A stretch of DNA of 64,000 bases from Lonicera japonica (taxonomy: Eukaryota; Streptophyta; Magnoliopsida; Dipsacales; Caprifoliaceae), in NCBI GenBank assembly GCA_021464415.1, contig CM038467.1, positions 49,413,715-49,477,714 on the forward strand, in the 5' to 3' direction. The position numbers were made by a program, and so were the translations under genes. This document shows, piece after piece, positions 10,858-22,865 of this stretch. The notes beneath the pieces were generated by a model that worked only from the letters and a program-made list of their open reading frames with translations, ran no database searches and was not told the DNA's origin. The stretch's first letter is position 1. Each line of letters opens with the position of its first letter.

Positions 10858-11222
10858 TCTGTGGTGGTGCATTGCGTGGACGGAGATCGATACACCACCT
10901 ATTGAGCTATACAGAGCTCCTGGATACATAAATACTTGGAAGAAGACTATTTTCGCTTCTTATTTCTTCGTACTTCATCACACAATGCTTACTAATATAC
11001 CTATTTATATAGTATAAGAAAACACTCTAAATTCCTAAATATTTTTATGGTGTATATTTTTCTATGGACTTTAAACTATTTGCAAGTACAACATAATTCC
11101 TAAGAGCAATTCTAGAACCTTTATTAGAGACCCAATGCACCTAAACCACTCTTGATTTTTCCGACCGTAAAGTATCAAGAACCCCTCTTTCATTGTGAAT
11201 TACATTTTCCAACACCCCCCTC
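10858..11222 (-). repeat. Copia LTR with polypurine tract, minus strand
   Basis: On the minus strand a purine run GAGGGGGG (11215-11222) leads into TGTTGGAAAATG at 11214, the typical polypurine tract plus start of a copia 3' LTR. A TATA box (minus-strand CTATATAAATAGG, near 11001-11013) lies inside. The far end near 10858 is estimated. I could not identify pol in the DNA above 11222, so only the 3' end seems to survive. It may or may not belong to the gag remnant at 9085-9715. Confidence 0.6.
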
Positions 11223-12049
11223 AATTCACAATTGCCATTTTCCACATCCTTGGTTTTGTGACTAAATAAATTAAACATACTCATACATAGAAAAAAATGA
11301 AATTATTATTTATTACTATTACTATGTATTTTTACCAAAAACTACATACATGTTGAGTATGAGAGGAAAAAAAATTTGTTTTCCTTATTTCACTTTTTAT
11401 ATGGATTTATGGTTTATAGTTTATTTGGATTTATAGCTTATTAGACATGAAACATATTGTTTTTCGTTTTTCGGTATGCCTTGAGGTCTCCTGACAACTT
11501 ATATTTCATTTAGTTGTCCCCCAATTTATAAATCAGACCAACTAAAATTATTTAATTCATGAATTATATAATTTTAGTATTTAATTGAAAAAATGAATTA
11601 GCATATAAAGTCATAAATTGAAGTTACTTCCTAAGATATCAAATGAGAAAATGAAAAGACAGTTAAAATTACATATCATACAACTTCATGCAGAAAAAAA
11701 ATCATATTACACAATTTTTTTGTTAGAATAATTTTTAATTTATTTTTTACAATTTCTCAATTTACAATGAAATAAATAATTATAGCTAAATAAAATTATG
11801 CAAGAAAACTAACCTGAGAATTAATGTACATAGGAAGATTCAGTATTATGGTTTATATTTTTCATTTTATTAAAAATTTATGCAACTCGTTCAAACCTCT
11901 GTCTCCATGTTATTTTTTTCTTTCCATTAATTCACGAGAGAGTAAAGTTGACGTTATTATATATTAATAACCAATTCAAACTTGCGTTGTCGCCGCATAA
12001 TAATGCATTCTTAATTATTTGATGAATTAGAGGGACAGAATGTGTCTCT
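11223..12049. other. AT-rich intergenic DNA
   Basis: No supported gene. The first 80 bp probably belong to the 3' internal part of the minus-strand copia; the rest is AT-rich without ORFs or clear repeats. Confidence 0.55.
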
Positions 12050-12370
12050 TTCTCTTAAGGACCATCTATTTTAAGAGGGTAAACGAATGTTTTTTTTTTA
12101 TGAAAAAAGGTGGAAATGATCTCTATAATGAATAGATAATCTTCACTAAATTTTATTACAAAACAAAACCGGATAGAGGATGAACTAAAAAAATTATATA
12201 AATTCGCATTTATGGACATTGAAATTTTAGATATTAAGTTAACCCACTTCCCCGCTTAGGTTTCCGATAAAATTTGGTCAAGATAATATCGACTATAGCG
12301 ATCGCCTCTACCAAGTTTCATGAAAGAATTCATCCGCTTATCCATCAAAATAGACAATCATTGCGTTTAC
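12050..12370. repeat. Foldback (MITE-like) element, degenerate
   Basis: The two halves are inverted copies: the left begins near 12068 (CTATTTTAAGAGGGTAAACG) and the right ends near 12350 with the complement of CTATTTTGATGGATAAGCGG. Central parts of the arms (TCTCTATAATGAATAGAT against its inverse) also match imperfectly. Sequence and layout resemble the better preserved foldback at 13772-14160, so both probably belong to one family. No target-site duplication could be fixed. Confidence 0.55.
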
Positions 12371-12424
12371 TAATTTAAAAGATGGTTTTCAAGAGAAAGG
12401 GATTGCATATATATATATGTATAT

Positions 12425-12698
12425 TGTAACGACCTAAAATATCTCACATCAGTAATGTAATGGGAAGTTTCTTAGTATATACGTGGGTGCAATGAACATA
12501 ACTTACAACTTGGGCTACTTATTTTGGAGGAAAAACCTGGGTGGTTATATAGGGTATCAAAGCGAACATAGGACCACTACCAAGTGACATGTGGATATTG
12601 GGAGGAGATTGTAACGACCCAAAAATATCCCACAGGCCCTAACTTACAATTTGGGCTAACCATTTTGAGAGAAAACCTGGATAGTTGTATATATAGAT
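12425..12698 (+). mobile_element. TRIM-like miniature LTR element
   Basis: Two direct repeats begin TGTAACGACC (12425 and 12610) and share TAACTTACAACTTGGGCT and AAACCTGGGTGGTTGTATAT-like ends; the second has lost about 55 bp from its middle. Directly after the first repeat comes GGGTATCAAAGCG (12552-12564), close to a tRNA-Met primer site. Directly before the second is TATTGGGAGGAGAT, a polypurine tract. LTR, primer site, about 50 bp, polypurine tract, LTR is the plan of a TRIM element with no coding capacity. The outer ends are only approximate. Confidence 0.6.
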
Positions 12699-13771
12699 CG
12701 GACTCTCATGCAAACATATTAATTAATTCTTAATTATTGAGTATTTTATTTTTTCCAAATATTAGGTATACTAATTTTATTGTGCGTGCTTTGCACCTTA
12801 TCTTCCTGTGATATTGTATATAAATCACGGTTTCAGAAAGCATGTCTATTGTATTATTTAATTTTTTTAATTACTTGATCGGAATCCAGTTAAGCGAATT
12901 GCTTATCTATTCTTTCTCTGCCAAAAATATTTTGGGGACGACATTGGATCTCCATCAATTACTCATTATTGTAAGGAAAGTATTTTTCGTATCTAAATTT
13001 TTTACTATATATTCTTCGGATGTATTATACGGGTTGTGTTTTGGTTGTATCTTGTGAAGGTACGGTCTAAGTAATACATTTTGATAAAAATAGGTCATAA
13101 AATTAAATAACTAGTAAGTATAGCATTGCTTTTATTGTAAAATCCAAAATTAATATAAAAAATTATTTGTTCAAGAAGAAACCTAATGGCATAGGCTTAC
13201 TTTCGTACTTTTGATCAGGAGTCAGGACTGAGAATTGGTTTGATAACTTACTTGTACACATGATGAGTTTGCTTATTATATTATATATATAATTTGGAAA
13301 TAAATGTTTAATAAATAAGAAAAAAAGTGTAGTATTAAATCATGAGGCTATGTAATAAATCAAGAAGAGTTCAAATCTTGTTGCTAACAATTTTTTGTAC
13401 TCATAACTATTTAAAATCTCACTATGCATTTTTTTTAGAAATATCTCCACACTTAAAGTGCAAACATTTTTAGAAAAAATGTAATTTCTCACCCCGAGTT
13501 TATTGGTTTCATTTGTTTGATATGATCCTCATATCGATATTGAGATTTTGTTTGAACTTGTTATTCCATTAATTTACTATATACTTGGTTGAAAAGTCAT
13601 TGTGATGGCTATCTTTTACTTAAAAAAAAAAACCCCAAAAATGCACCCACAAAATTTTGGAATTTCAGTCGATGGTCGAGGGAAAACTAAGTATAGAAAG
13701 AGAATTTAAAAGGAATATAAATTTTAAATTATATGATATATATATATATATGTGTGTATAGCGAGAGAGTT
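12699..13771. other. AT-rich intergenic DNA
   Basis: No gene recognised. A 71-codon frame at 12842-13057 has no family resemblance and is rich in hydrophobic residues, as AT-rich DNA often reads. A short TA/TG tract lies at 13735-13758. Confidence 0.55.
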
Positions 13772-14160
13772 AACCTATAAAGAGGGATTCCTCACTTTAG
13801 CTAAAAAAAAAGAGATGCCTATTTAGAGGGGTAAATAGATGAATTTTTTTTAATTTTTTTTTTGTTGTAAAGATGATCTATATAGTGAGTAGACCACCTC
13901 AACAAAATTTTATAAAAAAATCTTAACCTAGAAGTGAGTGTATTGAAAAATTGATATATATGGGCATTTTCGACTGTTGAAATTTTTTATGATCATCTCA
14001 CCTACTTCTGGGTTGAATTTTTTAATGAAGTTTGGTGGAGATAATTTATTCATAATATAGATAATCTTTACAAAATTATAAAAAATAATTCATCAGTTTA
14101 CCCCTCTAAATAGGAATCACTTCTTTTTGCTAAAGTGAAGGAATTCCTCTTTATAGCATA
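13772..14160. repeat. Foldback (MITE-like) element with about 190-bp arms
   Basis: The left arm starts TATAAAGAGGGATTCCTCAC and includes TATTTAGAGGGGTAAA (13820-13836). The right arm ends with the inverse of both (TTTACCCCTCTAAATA near 14100 and GAATTCCTCTTTATA near 14140-14155). The similarity continues inward to near the centre at about 13975, so the whole unit can fold into one long imperfect hairpin. No ORF is present. The 12050-12370 element is a related copy. The target-site duplication is unclear (TA is possible). Confidence 0.7.
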
Positions 14161-14526
14161 GCTTTATATTTATATATTTGAGCAAGGACGTGCTTACTGG
14201 CCTAAATTAAGTGCGGTCCGTTGACCCCACTTCATTTTAAAAAAATTGTAGAAATTGATAATATATAATTCAAAAAATGAGTTAACACGGACAAGTTGAC
14301 TCAATTAAAAGTTTTAGAAAACAACTGTAAGTGAGGTTAAGAGGGGTCAATGATCCATTTTCTTCTACTAAATTTTTATTTATTACACAAAGTTGATAAT
14401 GATTTGTTAAGTGACTCCAGTGACAAAAAATTATGGCTACTCCATATATATGGGTCCTTACCTCTTGATATTTTGGATGCTTGAAGGCCCTCCAAAGCAG
14501 AGTCGAAGTGAGTTCCGACTACATAT

Positions 14527-14918
14527 TGTTGGAAATTTAGTTTATAATTGAGTTTGCACAGTTAATCAATTATAGTATGGGCTATCTAGAGTATCTATTG
14601 GATATGAATTTTTCAATGTGTAGAAACTAATACTAGTCATATTAGGATTGATGGGTACCTGTTTGAGTTAGTACAAAAAGGCACCTAAGGTTATGGTCTC
14701 CAAGTCGAATTATTATATGGTTTACTCCTCTTCCGCATCTTAGGGAAAGAACTCATTGAGCATTTTGGGATTCAGGCATTAGAAGGCCACAAACTTAATC
14801 AAGCTTCCTTGATTTACGACATCATGGATTCATGTATGCTTTCTGAAGGTTAATCTCTTACGAACTAGACATGATTAGGATCCTCAAACTTATGTTTTTT
14901 AAGATTAAAATTCCTACA
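14527..14918 (+). repeat. 5' LTR of degenerate copia, with primer site
   Basis: The LTR begins TGTTGGAAAT and ends TTCCTACA, and is followed by AGTGGTATTAGAGGG, a tRNA-Met primer site with one change. Length 392 bp. No 3' LTR was found to confirm the limits. Confidence 0.65.
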
Positions 14919-16179
14919 AGTGGTATTAGAGGGATTTATTCGTGGCTATAATTAGAGATTGATTATTTATATATACTCATTAGATTCCTTAAAGAATTAA
15001 AGAAGTGGTACGTATGTCACATCAATTCGATTAAATAAAAAAAAGCCTTGGGTTATGCGATTTGATAAACCACGGGGCAGAGTAAATAAAGAAGGAAAAA
15101 AAAAAGAGGCGGCTTCCTTGGGTTTATTAATATAGTGGATTGATTATGCCATATGATCCTCTTCCTTTTTCTTTATTTTTTCTTTTGGTTGTGGGATTTA
15201 AAGTTTTTTTCTTTTTTAAGTTTTTATTAGATTAATATTCACATATTAATAAGGGTTTGGATTAAATATGTATTGTTAAAATTAAATTAAAGAATTATAG
15301 TTTTGAAAAAATTTTGTACTGGTATTTAGTCTCTTACCGATACACAAGCCTTCAGACTGTTAGGAATCCAAAATTGCAGTACGTGTCAATGTGGGAAAGA
15401 TAAGGTTTGTGCTTTGTGAATCTCATTGATACAGATGATCTAACTTTTCCATATCATAAGGATACAAAGTGCAAATCGTTTGATATTACAAAATAAATAA
15501 ATTGAAACATTAACTTACCAAAGTAACCTTGATCACATAAATTTGTTTATTTTGAAATATTAAAATGCGTGTGTTTTTTATTTATTCAAATAATAATCGG
15601 CCCAAAGGAAAGTTATTGTTTGGCTGAATAACATGCACACATCTGGTGTTAAATATGAGGTGATTGCCACATTTTTCATGTGAATAATAAGTCCGCCTAA
15701 AGGAAGGCCTAGTATTTGACAGGATTTATCGAGTATATTTGATTACTGCATGGAGATAACTAATTACAAGTTGATGTTTCTATCCAAAAACTAAATATTA
15801 ACATTGTGCTAGGTATCATGTGATAGGGACCCACCATTGATAATTTGAATAATTGTGTTATGTATACATACTGTTTGTTCATATGTTATGACATGTATGT
15901 AAGTTCGTAATTATGATTTGTTCTATATTCAGTGTCTAGTTCTGCTTTATATATATCTTTTAATATAAATTCAATACTAGTGCTTAATAGAACTAACTTC
16001 AAGAATTAGAAAGAGGACGTTGTGATTGCTCTCTCTTTCATGGATCTTGACCTTACACTTTCGACATAACAGCCTCCTGCAAATAAGAGCTCCCATTAAG
16101 AGAAAAGGATTTACATGAGTCTTATGATCATAAAACATTCTATTCCGAAAATTTTTAGGGCTTTATGAGGAAAATGCTA
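14919..16179 (+). other. Untranslated leader or eroded DNA inside the degenerate copia
   Basis: About 1.26 kb between primer site and gag. No ORF or domain is legible. It is long for a copia leader, so part may be inserted or foreign sequence. Confidence 0.5.
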
Positions 16180-18612
16180 CTTAATTCCTTAAAGAAATTA
16201 AATAAACGTTTTGCTAAAAACGAAAATGCTGAAACAAGCAACCTTTTGGCTAGTCTTGTTTCAACAAGGAATAAATAAAAGAAAACATAATTGAGTACAT
16301 AATGGAAATGTCTAATATTGCTTTCAAACTAAAGGCATTAAAGTTAGGGCTGTTTAATGACTTGCTAGTGCTTCCAGTTCTTTATTTCTTTTCCTGCACA
16401 ATACGGTTAATTAACAATGAGTTACAATACTCATAAGGATATACAATGAGTTGCAATACTCATAAAAATAAATGATCTCTTAATGAGTTCATATCTCAAG
16501 GTGTGCAAAAAGAAAAAATGATTTAGCGAGAAATGATAGATATTGCTCATCTAGCAAGCACCTCTAAAAGATAAAAAAAAAGGGAAAATGATAAAGGTTA
16601 AGAAGCTGAAGTTGGAACAATACTAATGTAATCGTAAAAGAGATATGATAAGGAATTTGTTAGTTATTTTTGCAAAAAGGATAGACATAAGAATGTTCCC
16701 AGTACGCGACTTGGCGTTTAAAGTATGATATACTTTTCATTAAGGTTTGTTCGGTAGTTAGTTTAACTAATGTACATATAATTACTTGGTGGATAGGTTT
16801 TAGTGATACTGCTTACACAAGTGTGTTTAAAGGTTACTTGTGGAATTGAAAGTGACTTGATGTTGAAAGATTCATTTATCAGGGCGGTGGCGAAATATTT
16901 ACAGCTGAGGCTATAAAGACTTTTTGGTTATCATTAAAGATTGGTTACTTTTTGGATTTGGGAGAGACTTATATGGTACTGTCATGTAGACGGAATTTAT
17001 ATTTTCACTTGGACAAATATGGTGTCTTTTTCAAGATTCGAAAATTTTGCTACTGTTTCTTTAATTGATAACTTATATAAGGATACAATTGCCTCATGTA
17101 ATAAAACCTTATAAATTGATTCACATGATACAAATCATAAATTGACTAATGATAATGCTTCCATGTTATTGTACAAGCATTTAGGACATATCTCTAAATA
17201 GAGAATTAAGAGACTTGTGAAAGTTTTGAAACCTTTTGATTTAACAAACTTCAAACTCTGTGTTGAATGTGTAAAGGGAAAATGGATGAACAAAAGGAAA
17301 CTAGGTGCCATAGGAGTTCAGGTGCCTTAGAACTAATTCATACGGATATCTATGAACCATTCACTATGGCCTCCTGGAATGGTTAACAGTATTTTGTTAT
17401 GTTCATAGACCATTATTCTCATTAAGGGTACCTATATTTAATTTATGAGAAGTGACAATCCTTAGACGTTGTTAAGGCTTTCAAAGCCAAAGTTAAAAAA
17501 TTAACTAGGCAAGAAAATTAAGGCCATAAAATCTGACCGTGTTGTTGAATATTACGGAAAATATGACGAATAAGGTAAACAATGTCAAGGACCTTTGCAA
17601 AATTCCTAGAGGAATGCGGAATCGTCCCATAGTATACCATAACAAACAAGCCTACCATGAACAATGCTGCTAAAAGACGAAATAGAATGCTTAAGGATAT
17701 GGTAAGAAACATGATTAATCATTCTTATTTATTAGAATCACTAGAGGTCGAAACACTTAAAATTGTAGTATATTTTTTAAATGATGTTCATATTAAAATA
17801 GTATCTAAAACAGGTTGTTCAGTTGAACTAAGGCCATAAAGAAGAAAAACTGGACTCAAGAACAATTAGTTACTACTTTGTTGGTTACACTGAAAGGTCG
17901 AGAGATAATGAATTTTATGTCCCTTAAATAAGTCTTTTTTGAGATGGGAAATGCCAGATTTCTTAGGGATATTGAGTTTAAGGGAGAACATTGTCTTTAA
18001 GAAGGAATTTATTTAAATTCCAAGTACTGCTATTGATAATGATTAGGAACAAATTCCTGACATTGTTTTAGAAGAAAATTAGGTTTATCAATACAATGTT
18101 AAGGAACTTCCTAAATAGCAAACCCAATAACCTGAAAAAGAAGAATAAGTGCCATTAAGGAGATTAACTAGACAAAGGAAAAATGCGATTATAAGAGTTT
18201 GATACAAGAATAGTGGAAGATTATCTACTCATCTTTCACCAAGCCAAACAATGTTATGATTCTCAAAATTGGATTGAAGTTATGAATGATGAGATGAAAT
18301 CTATATAAGCTAATGACATACGGGATCTTGTCGGATTACCTAAAGGTTCAAAGCCCATTGGTTGCAAATAGATATTTAAGACTAAGAGGGATTCTAAGAG
18401 TAATATTGAAAAACATAAAGCTTGTCTAGTTGCTAAGGGTTTTTACTCATATTGACAACAATGATTATAAAGAGACTTTCTCTCCAGTTTCATCGAAAGA
18501 CTCTTTTGGGATAAATGGCACTTATGGCTCATTTTGATTTAGAGCTATATCATATTGATATAAAGATTGCATTTCTAAATGGCTGATTAAGCCCATAAAT
18601 TGAATTTCAAAC
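16180..18612 (+). pseudogene. pol: Copia gag-pol relic (gag, protease, integrase, 5' RT)
   Basis: Translation across frames recovers, in order: a gag piece around 16290-16520 (EYIMEMSNIAFKLKALKLGL, then a degenerate QEEER-like region), a protease-like TWWI stretch near 16780, and the pre-integrase segment with FFLDLG near 16955. Integrase follows from about 17160 (LYKHLGHIS, then C-V-E-C, YYGKYDE-like, and a broken PGTMNNAAKRRN-type segment replacing the usual QQNG-ERRN). Next come KLDSRTISYYFVGY near 17850 and an RT start near 18280-18590 (MNDEMKS, GSKPIGCK, AFLNG). TAA, TAG and frame changes occur throughout. The family is the copia type with an EYIMEMS/LKALKL gag. It has no coding capacity left. 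Confidence 0.7.
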
Positions 18613-19946
18613 TGTAACATCCTGTATTTATGTTAATATTAATTATGTTGTTTTGATTAGATATGGTGTGGTATTGGTAATTTTAGAAATTATCTATCCA
18701 TAATTTGGAAAAATACTCCTTCGTAAATTTTAGATCTCTGAATTACCTTTCCAGGCATATAAAGATCGTCTTAATCAGAGCACCGAGCGAGAAGTTATAG
18801 CTAAAACAAAATGGGAAAAAGTTTACTCGCGAACCGGTATGGGTATTTTGGCATACCGGTCCGGCGTTTACATTTTGGCAGAAAATTTGTCTGCAGATCG
18901 GTATGCGAGTTTTGGCATACCGGTCTGGCGTATAAAAGTTGGGAAAATTTTACACTGTGGACCGGTACTCTCTTTTTGGCATACCGGTCCGCCATCCAGA
19001 ACAGTCCACCGACTTAACTCGTTTTTAAGTGCTTTTTGTCTATTTCGACCCAAACTCTTCCACCAACTTCTACAGAGTTCTAGAGAGAGAAAGATAGGAG
19101 TTCTTAAGCGATTTTCTCTTGTTTTCACTGCCGATCCAAGATTTATGCTCCAAATCATCATAAATCCTCTTTTAGCTTACTATTTATCATCTTCCTCCTT
19201 TGGATTGTTTTGGGAGAGCTTAGATTCTCATATTTCTTACTTCTCTACGACTAATAAACACGAGGTAGGGGTTCTCTGGCTTTCAAAACTTGATAATACC
19301 ACTTTTATTATGTAAGAATCATTGTGCTTGATTATCATTTGTTTGAAAGACTTGAATATATAATGGGCTCATGTTGTTCTTATGATTTATTAAGCGATGA
19401 TTGCATGATTGAGGCAAGATATGCCATATACATTTGTTGTAGAGTGTTTTTTTAAATTATATAAGATATCTCTTGGTTGTGTAAGTGTTGTTTGTTGATA
19501 AAATGAATTTATTGATGGTTTGTACACACCAAGGGATATGGTATAGAATTTGTGGAAATGGATATGGCATAAATTGCTTTATGTATCGATAGAATATCAT
19601 GTTTTGCATACTACATATATCATTATTGTGTCAACCAATTGCTTGGAGACTCTCGGCATATGTGTATCATTCTTATGGCCCGTCACATTGGGCGTATATC
19701 ACCTCTATGATGATGGAAGCCGGTGGTGATTATTATATCGTTCTGAATGTGATATGATCATGTTATGGATCTTGCTATGATTCTATTGTGACCCTTCAAT
19801 GGTGAAGAGATTATGTATTGGTTGGTGCCTACCAATATGGAAATAAGTAGGGTCTGGTGCCCTTGGGATGAAAATCCCTAAACCTCTAGAGGGCAGCAAC
19901 GCGTCGGCTGTCTAGAGCCAGGGTGAGTAGCCTGGAAATCAAGATA
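18613..19946 (+). repeat. 5' LTR of element G, first part
   Basis: First 1,334 bp of the LTR, ending at the ATA target duplication of the CACTA insertion. It has an ATATAAAGATCG...AAGTTATAG segment (18757-18802), shared in wording with the unrelated solo LTR at 34689, then the ACCGGT repeats (18833-18990) and a TAGAGAGAGAAAG leader at 19081. The frames at 18801-19315 run through this LTR and are not genes. Confidence 0.8.
18833..18990. promoter_or_regulatory. Three inverted ACCGGTATG / CATACCGGT pairs in U3 of element G
   Basis: Three units, each an ACCGGTATG-like half facing CATACCGGT across a loop of about 11-12 bp (TTTTGG is common to all loops), lie about 60 bp apart. The two outer half-sites of the middle and last units carry single changes. 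The array is 220-378 bp into the LTR and about 90 bp upstream of TAGAGAGAGA. Confidence 0.6.
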
Positions 19947-20135
19947 CACTACATGAAAAATAAGGTTTTGTGACACTTAAACTCGTTAAGTTTGTGACAG
20001 TTTTTGGCTGTCACAAATTAGGGACTGCCATTGGCAGTCACAAATGGCTTATTGTCATATTATTGAAAAATTGTTACTGTCATAGGCTGTCACAAAGGTT
20101 ATTTCTATTTGTGACAGCCTATAGCAATCACGTGA
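19947..20135. repeat. 5' terminal and subterminal repeats of the CACTA element
   Basis: After the CACTACA end, the motif TTTGTGACAG or its complement CTGTCACAAA occurs repeatedly in both orientations between 19968 and 20130, often as small hairpins such as TGTGACAG...CTGTCACA (20012-20038). These subterminal arrays are the expected binding sites of the TNPA-like protein of En/Spm elements; the same motif fills the 3' end. Confidence 0.85.
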
Positions 20136-20164
20136 CTTAATTATTTTTGATAAAACGATGTAGT

Positions 20165-20425
20165 TTGATAAATTATATAAATTCATCTCTAACAGCCTTA
20201 AATGACAGATGAATTGTTATCTCTCTAGCTAGCCTCAGCCACAATACTCGATCTCATCTCACTCTCACTCACTCTCACTCAAAATAACACAAATCTTACC
20301 CAAAGCTTCCTTCGTTCATCATCATCTTCATCCGACCTATAGCTTCAGACATGGGTCATAGAAATCGTTCATTATCTTCATTCGGCCCGTAGCTTCGTTC
20401 GCACTAGCTCTTCGTTTATTCAAGG
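20165..20425 (+). promoter_or_regulatory. Probable CACTA promoter and first non-coding exon
   Basis: A TATA-like AAATTATATAAATTC (near 20171) is followed by a CT-rich leader with repeated CACTCTCACT (about 20260-20280) and a possible 5' splice site CAAG/GTATGG near 20423. The arrangement suits a leader exon spliced to the transposase ORF further downstream. Based on position and composition only. Confidence 0.4.
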
Positions 20426-21239
20426 TATGGCTTATATATATATTCTACTTGTTTTTTTTCATTCTCTAATCTTTTGATTTTGTGTTTATATATATAAATC
20501 TCCAATTAATTTATCTTATTTTTAAGCCCTAGATGCACGATCTTGAGCTCCAAAATCCCCTTTCCTTAAAAAATCCCCAAAATGTAGGCATGGGGTATTA
20601 ATATATGCAGCGAGACACACTAACATTTTGCTATATTTATATGACCCATGTCTGGATCTTGTATTTATTTTTTTAGTTTTCATCTCTACTGCGAATTGAA
20701 AGATTTGATTAGATTCTCTCCAGGTTAGGGGGCCTCATTTTATGGGGTGGAATCAAATTGAAATATAAACAAATGAAAACATGTGGGCTTAATTTACTTT
20801 CTATATATCTATCTAGCCAGCTGTGTGTTGTATATATCGTATGATATATATATATATATGGGTTTATTTATACGTGTGCTTGGGATTCTTTTTCCCGTTG
20901 GTTTTTATTTATATATGTAACATATATATATTGGATTAATATAGTAGTTTTGTGTTTGATTTGCTTGTGTGGCTCAACTTTACAAGAGTGCTTGAACAGG
21001 AATTGCCATTTTTTTTTCTTTTTTTCTTTTTGATATCATTATTGCTTGGTCGGATGACAGTTAATTTGACAATTATTTATTTTGTTCTAGTTTTTGAACT
21101 CGCCAAATTTTTGTTAGTTTTAGTGAGTCTACGCAAAGTTCTTGTTAACTTAAATGGCGTAAATTCATGTGACACCACTCTAGTGAACCGGTGGGATCAT
21201 ATGTCTAATGGCGTAAATTCGTGTGAAGCTGAAACAAAG
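20426..21239. other. CACTA internal non-coding DNA
   Basis: No recognisable coding region. The two GGCGTAAATTC stretches near 21155 and 21210 are a short repeat. The last five bases CAAAG (21235-21239) are the target duplicate of the nested copia. Confidence 0.6.
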
Positions 21240-21561
21240 TGTTGGTTTTTGGGCCTGTTGGTTTAGTCCAACAGGGACACCCATAGTGGGCCTTAGGGTT
21301 TCAAAGCCCTTTAAGCCTAATGATATATATTTAGGTCTTTAGACCTAAATAATTTTACACATACACAACACAATTAGAGGCAGCCGTCATCTCTTCTCAA
21401 GCACATTCTAGGGTTCCTCGTAGAGAGCACTTGAAGCTGTGGGCATAGTGGTAGCTGTTCGAGTAACACTACACAAACGTGAGTATCGTAAGGCCAATTT
21501 CACAAGATCCAATATTATTTCCACTGCGCATACAGGTACGCATACTTGTATTTTTCCTACA
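21240..21561 (+). repeat. 5' LTR of nested copia
   Basis: 322 bp, TGTTGGTTTT...TTCCTACA, followed immediately by TTGGTATCAGAG. Contains an ATATATATTTAGG stretch and the palindrome-like TAGGTCTTTAGACCTAA (21332-21348). Confidence 0.92.
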
Positions 21562-21575
21562 TTGGTATCAGAGGG
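21562..21575 (+). other. tRNA-Met primer binding site
   Basis: TTGGTATCAGAGGG directly after the LTR; TGGTATCAGAG matches the complement of the plant initiator tRNA-Met 3' end. Confidence 0.85.
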
Positions 21576-22064
21576 ATAGGATTGGTCTTCATACACAATC
21601 ACGCATGTGCAATCTCTTGTATGTATGTATGTATGTATGTATGATTTTCGTAGGTAATGATCTGTTGTGTTAACATATATATATATACTCTTAGGAAGGT
21701 TTTTTTTCTGCAGGTTTTTCAAGAGAAAAAAAAACATTTTTTTGATAAAAAAAAACAGTTTCCATGCATTTTTTGATATAATTAACTATTATATATGATT
21801 GTGTTGCATGTTTTTACATGTTTTATAAATAGTGGGAGTGTAGTGGTAGCTTAAAACTCCTATACAATTTTGCGCGTAATTTAAATTTAAATTTTAATTT
21901 AATAATATCACATGATGGGGGAGATGATTTTGAGCGTAGCGATCTTTTGATCTCGTGTCATGTGTGAACTATTAAATTTTATTTAAGATTTGTGCTGCAA
22001 AATATTATGTGTGCCGTGCTGATAATAATATCCTTATTAAATATCCTTATTTTGCGCATATTAA

Positions 22065-22719
22065 ATGACTTCTAAGAGCATTGTTGCTGACTTGAACAAA
22101 TGAGAGAAATTGGATGGTGACAATTATGATATTTGGTACCATAAAATCCAATATCTCCTTAATGAGCAAGTGGTTTTGGAAGCCTTGACCCAGTCTTTGA
22201 CTCCACCACCAGAAGATGGCAATGGTGCCCAACATTGGCGCGATCAAGAGGCCTACACTCAGTGGGTCAAGGAGGATCGTTGTGCGCGCTTTGTTATGCT
22301 TAGCAACATGCACAATGACTTGATCAGCGCATTCGATGGACTGTAAGACTGCTCGAGAAATGTGGGATGCCCTGAAAGCTAAGTATGGTTCCACTTCAGC
22401 TACTAGGTTACGCGCGTTGACTTTGAAGTTTGACTCATATAAGATGCGCTCTAACACCCCGATGAAGCAGCATCTTAGACAGATGTCGACTATGATTCAC
22501 GAGCTCAAGGCAACTAGGAACAACTTGAGCGATGAGCAGCAGGTTCAAGCTGGGATTCGTTCTCTACCTGATTCGTGGGAACATATGAGAGTCAATATGA
22601 TGCACAATGAAAACATCAAAAGTTTTAAGGATCTAGCTCGTCATTTGGAGTTAGAGGCTGAGTGTTTGCTCCTAATATTCGACGGAACCTTTTATCAGTT
22701 TCTACTTTGCTTAGGCTAG
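22065..22719 (+). pseudogene. gag: Gag of nested copia (broken)
   Basis: Gag starts at ATG 22065 (MTSKSIVADLNK). A TGA at 22101 replaces what should be a glycine codon before EKLDGDNYDIWYHK. The frame then runs to about 22335, shifts, and continues with CKTAREMWDALKAKYGS, LRQMSTMIHEL and SLPDSWEHMRVNM, the conserved order of the UBN2-type copia gag. It breaks off after LARHLELEAE (about 22660), where the zinc knuckle and protease should follow but unrelated residues and a stop appear. About 0.5-1 kb coding for the C-terminus of gag and protease has therefore been deleted. Confidence 0.85.
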
Positions 22720-22865
22720 GATTTTGAGTAGTTTTCGAGAACAATAATGTTAGCATTTTTAATGGAACATTTTTTTATGGTAGTGGTTTTATTTCGGATG
22801 GATTATTTGTTTTGGATAATTGTTATTCCAGTAATGATAATTCTATTTCTTTTTTGACTTCTGCT

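Larger units (their letters stand above)
14527..18612 (+). mobile_element. Degenerate Ty1/copia element, truncated in pol
   Basis: A 5' LTR (14527-14918) with primer site is followed by a leader of about 1.3 kb and a heavily mutated gag-protease-integrase-RT series. This stops inside RT, at the segment ending in AFLNG, where element G is inserted (18613). Beyond G, at 40738, the reading does not resume, so the 3' half of pol and the 3' LTR were probably lost before or during that insertion. Stops in almost every segment show it is old. Confidence 0.75.

Noticed and set aside
17518..17839. ORFs of 64 (minus) and 60 (plus) codons
   Set aside because: The plus frame is part of the decayed copia integrase (already annotated); the minus frame is its shadow.
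18801..19315. Overlapping ORFs on both strands, including a 158-codon plus frame
   Set aside because: They lie in the U3 part of the element G LTR and reflect the ACCGGT repeats; no domain.
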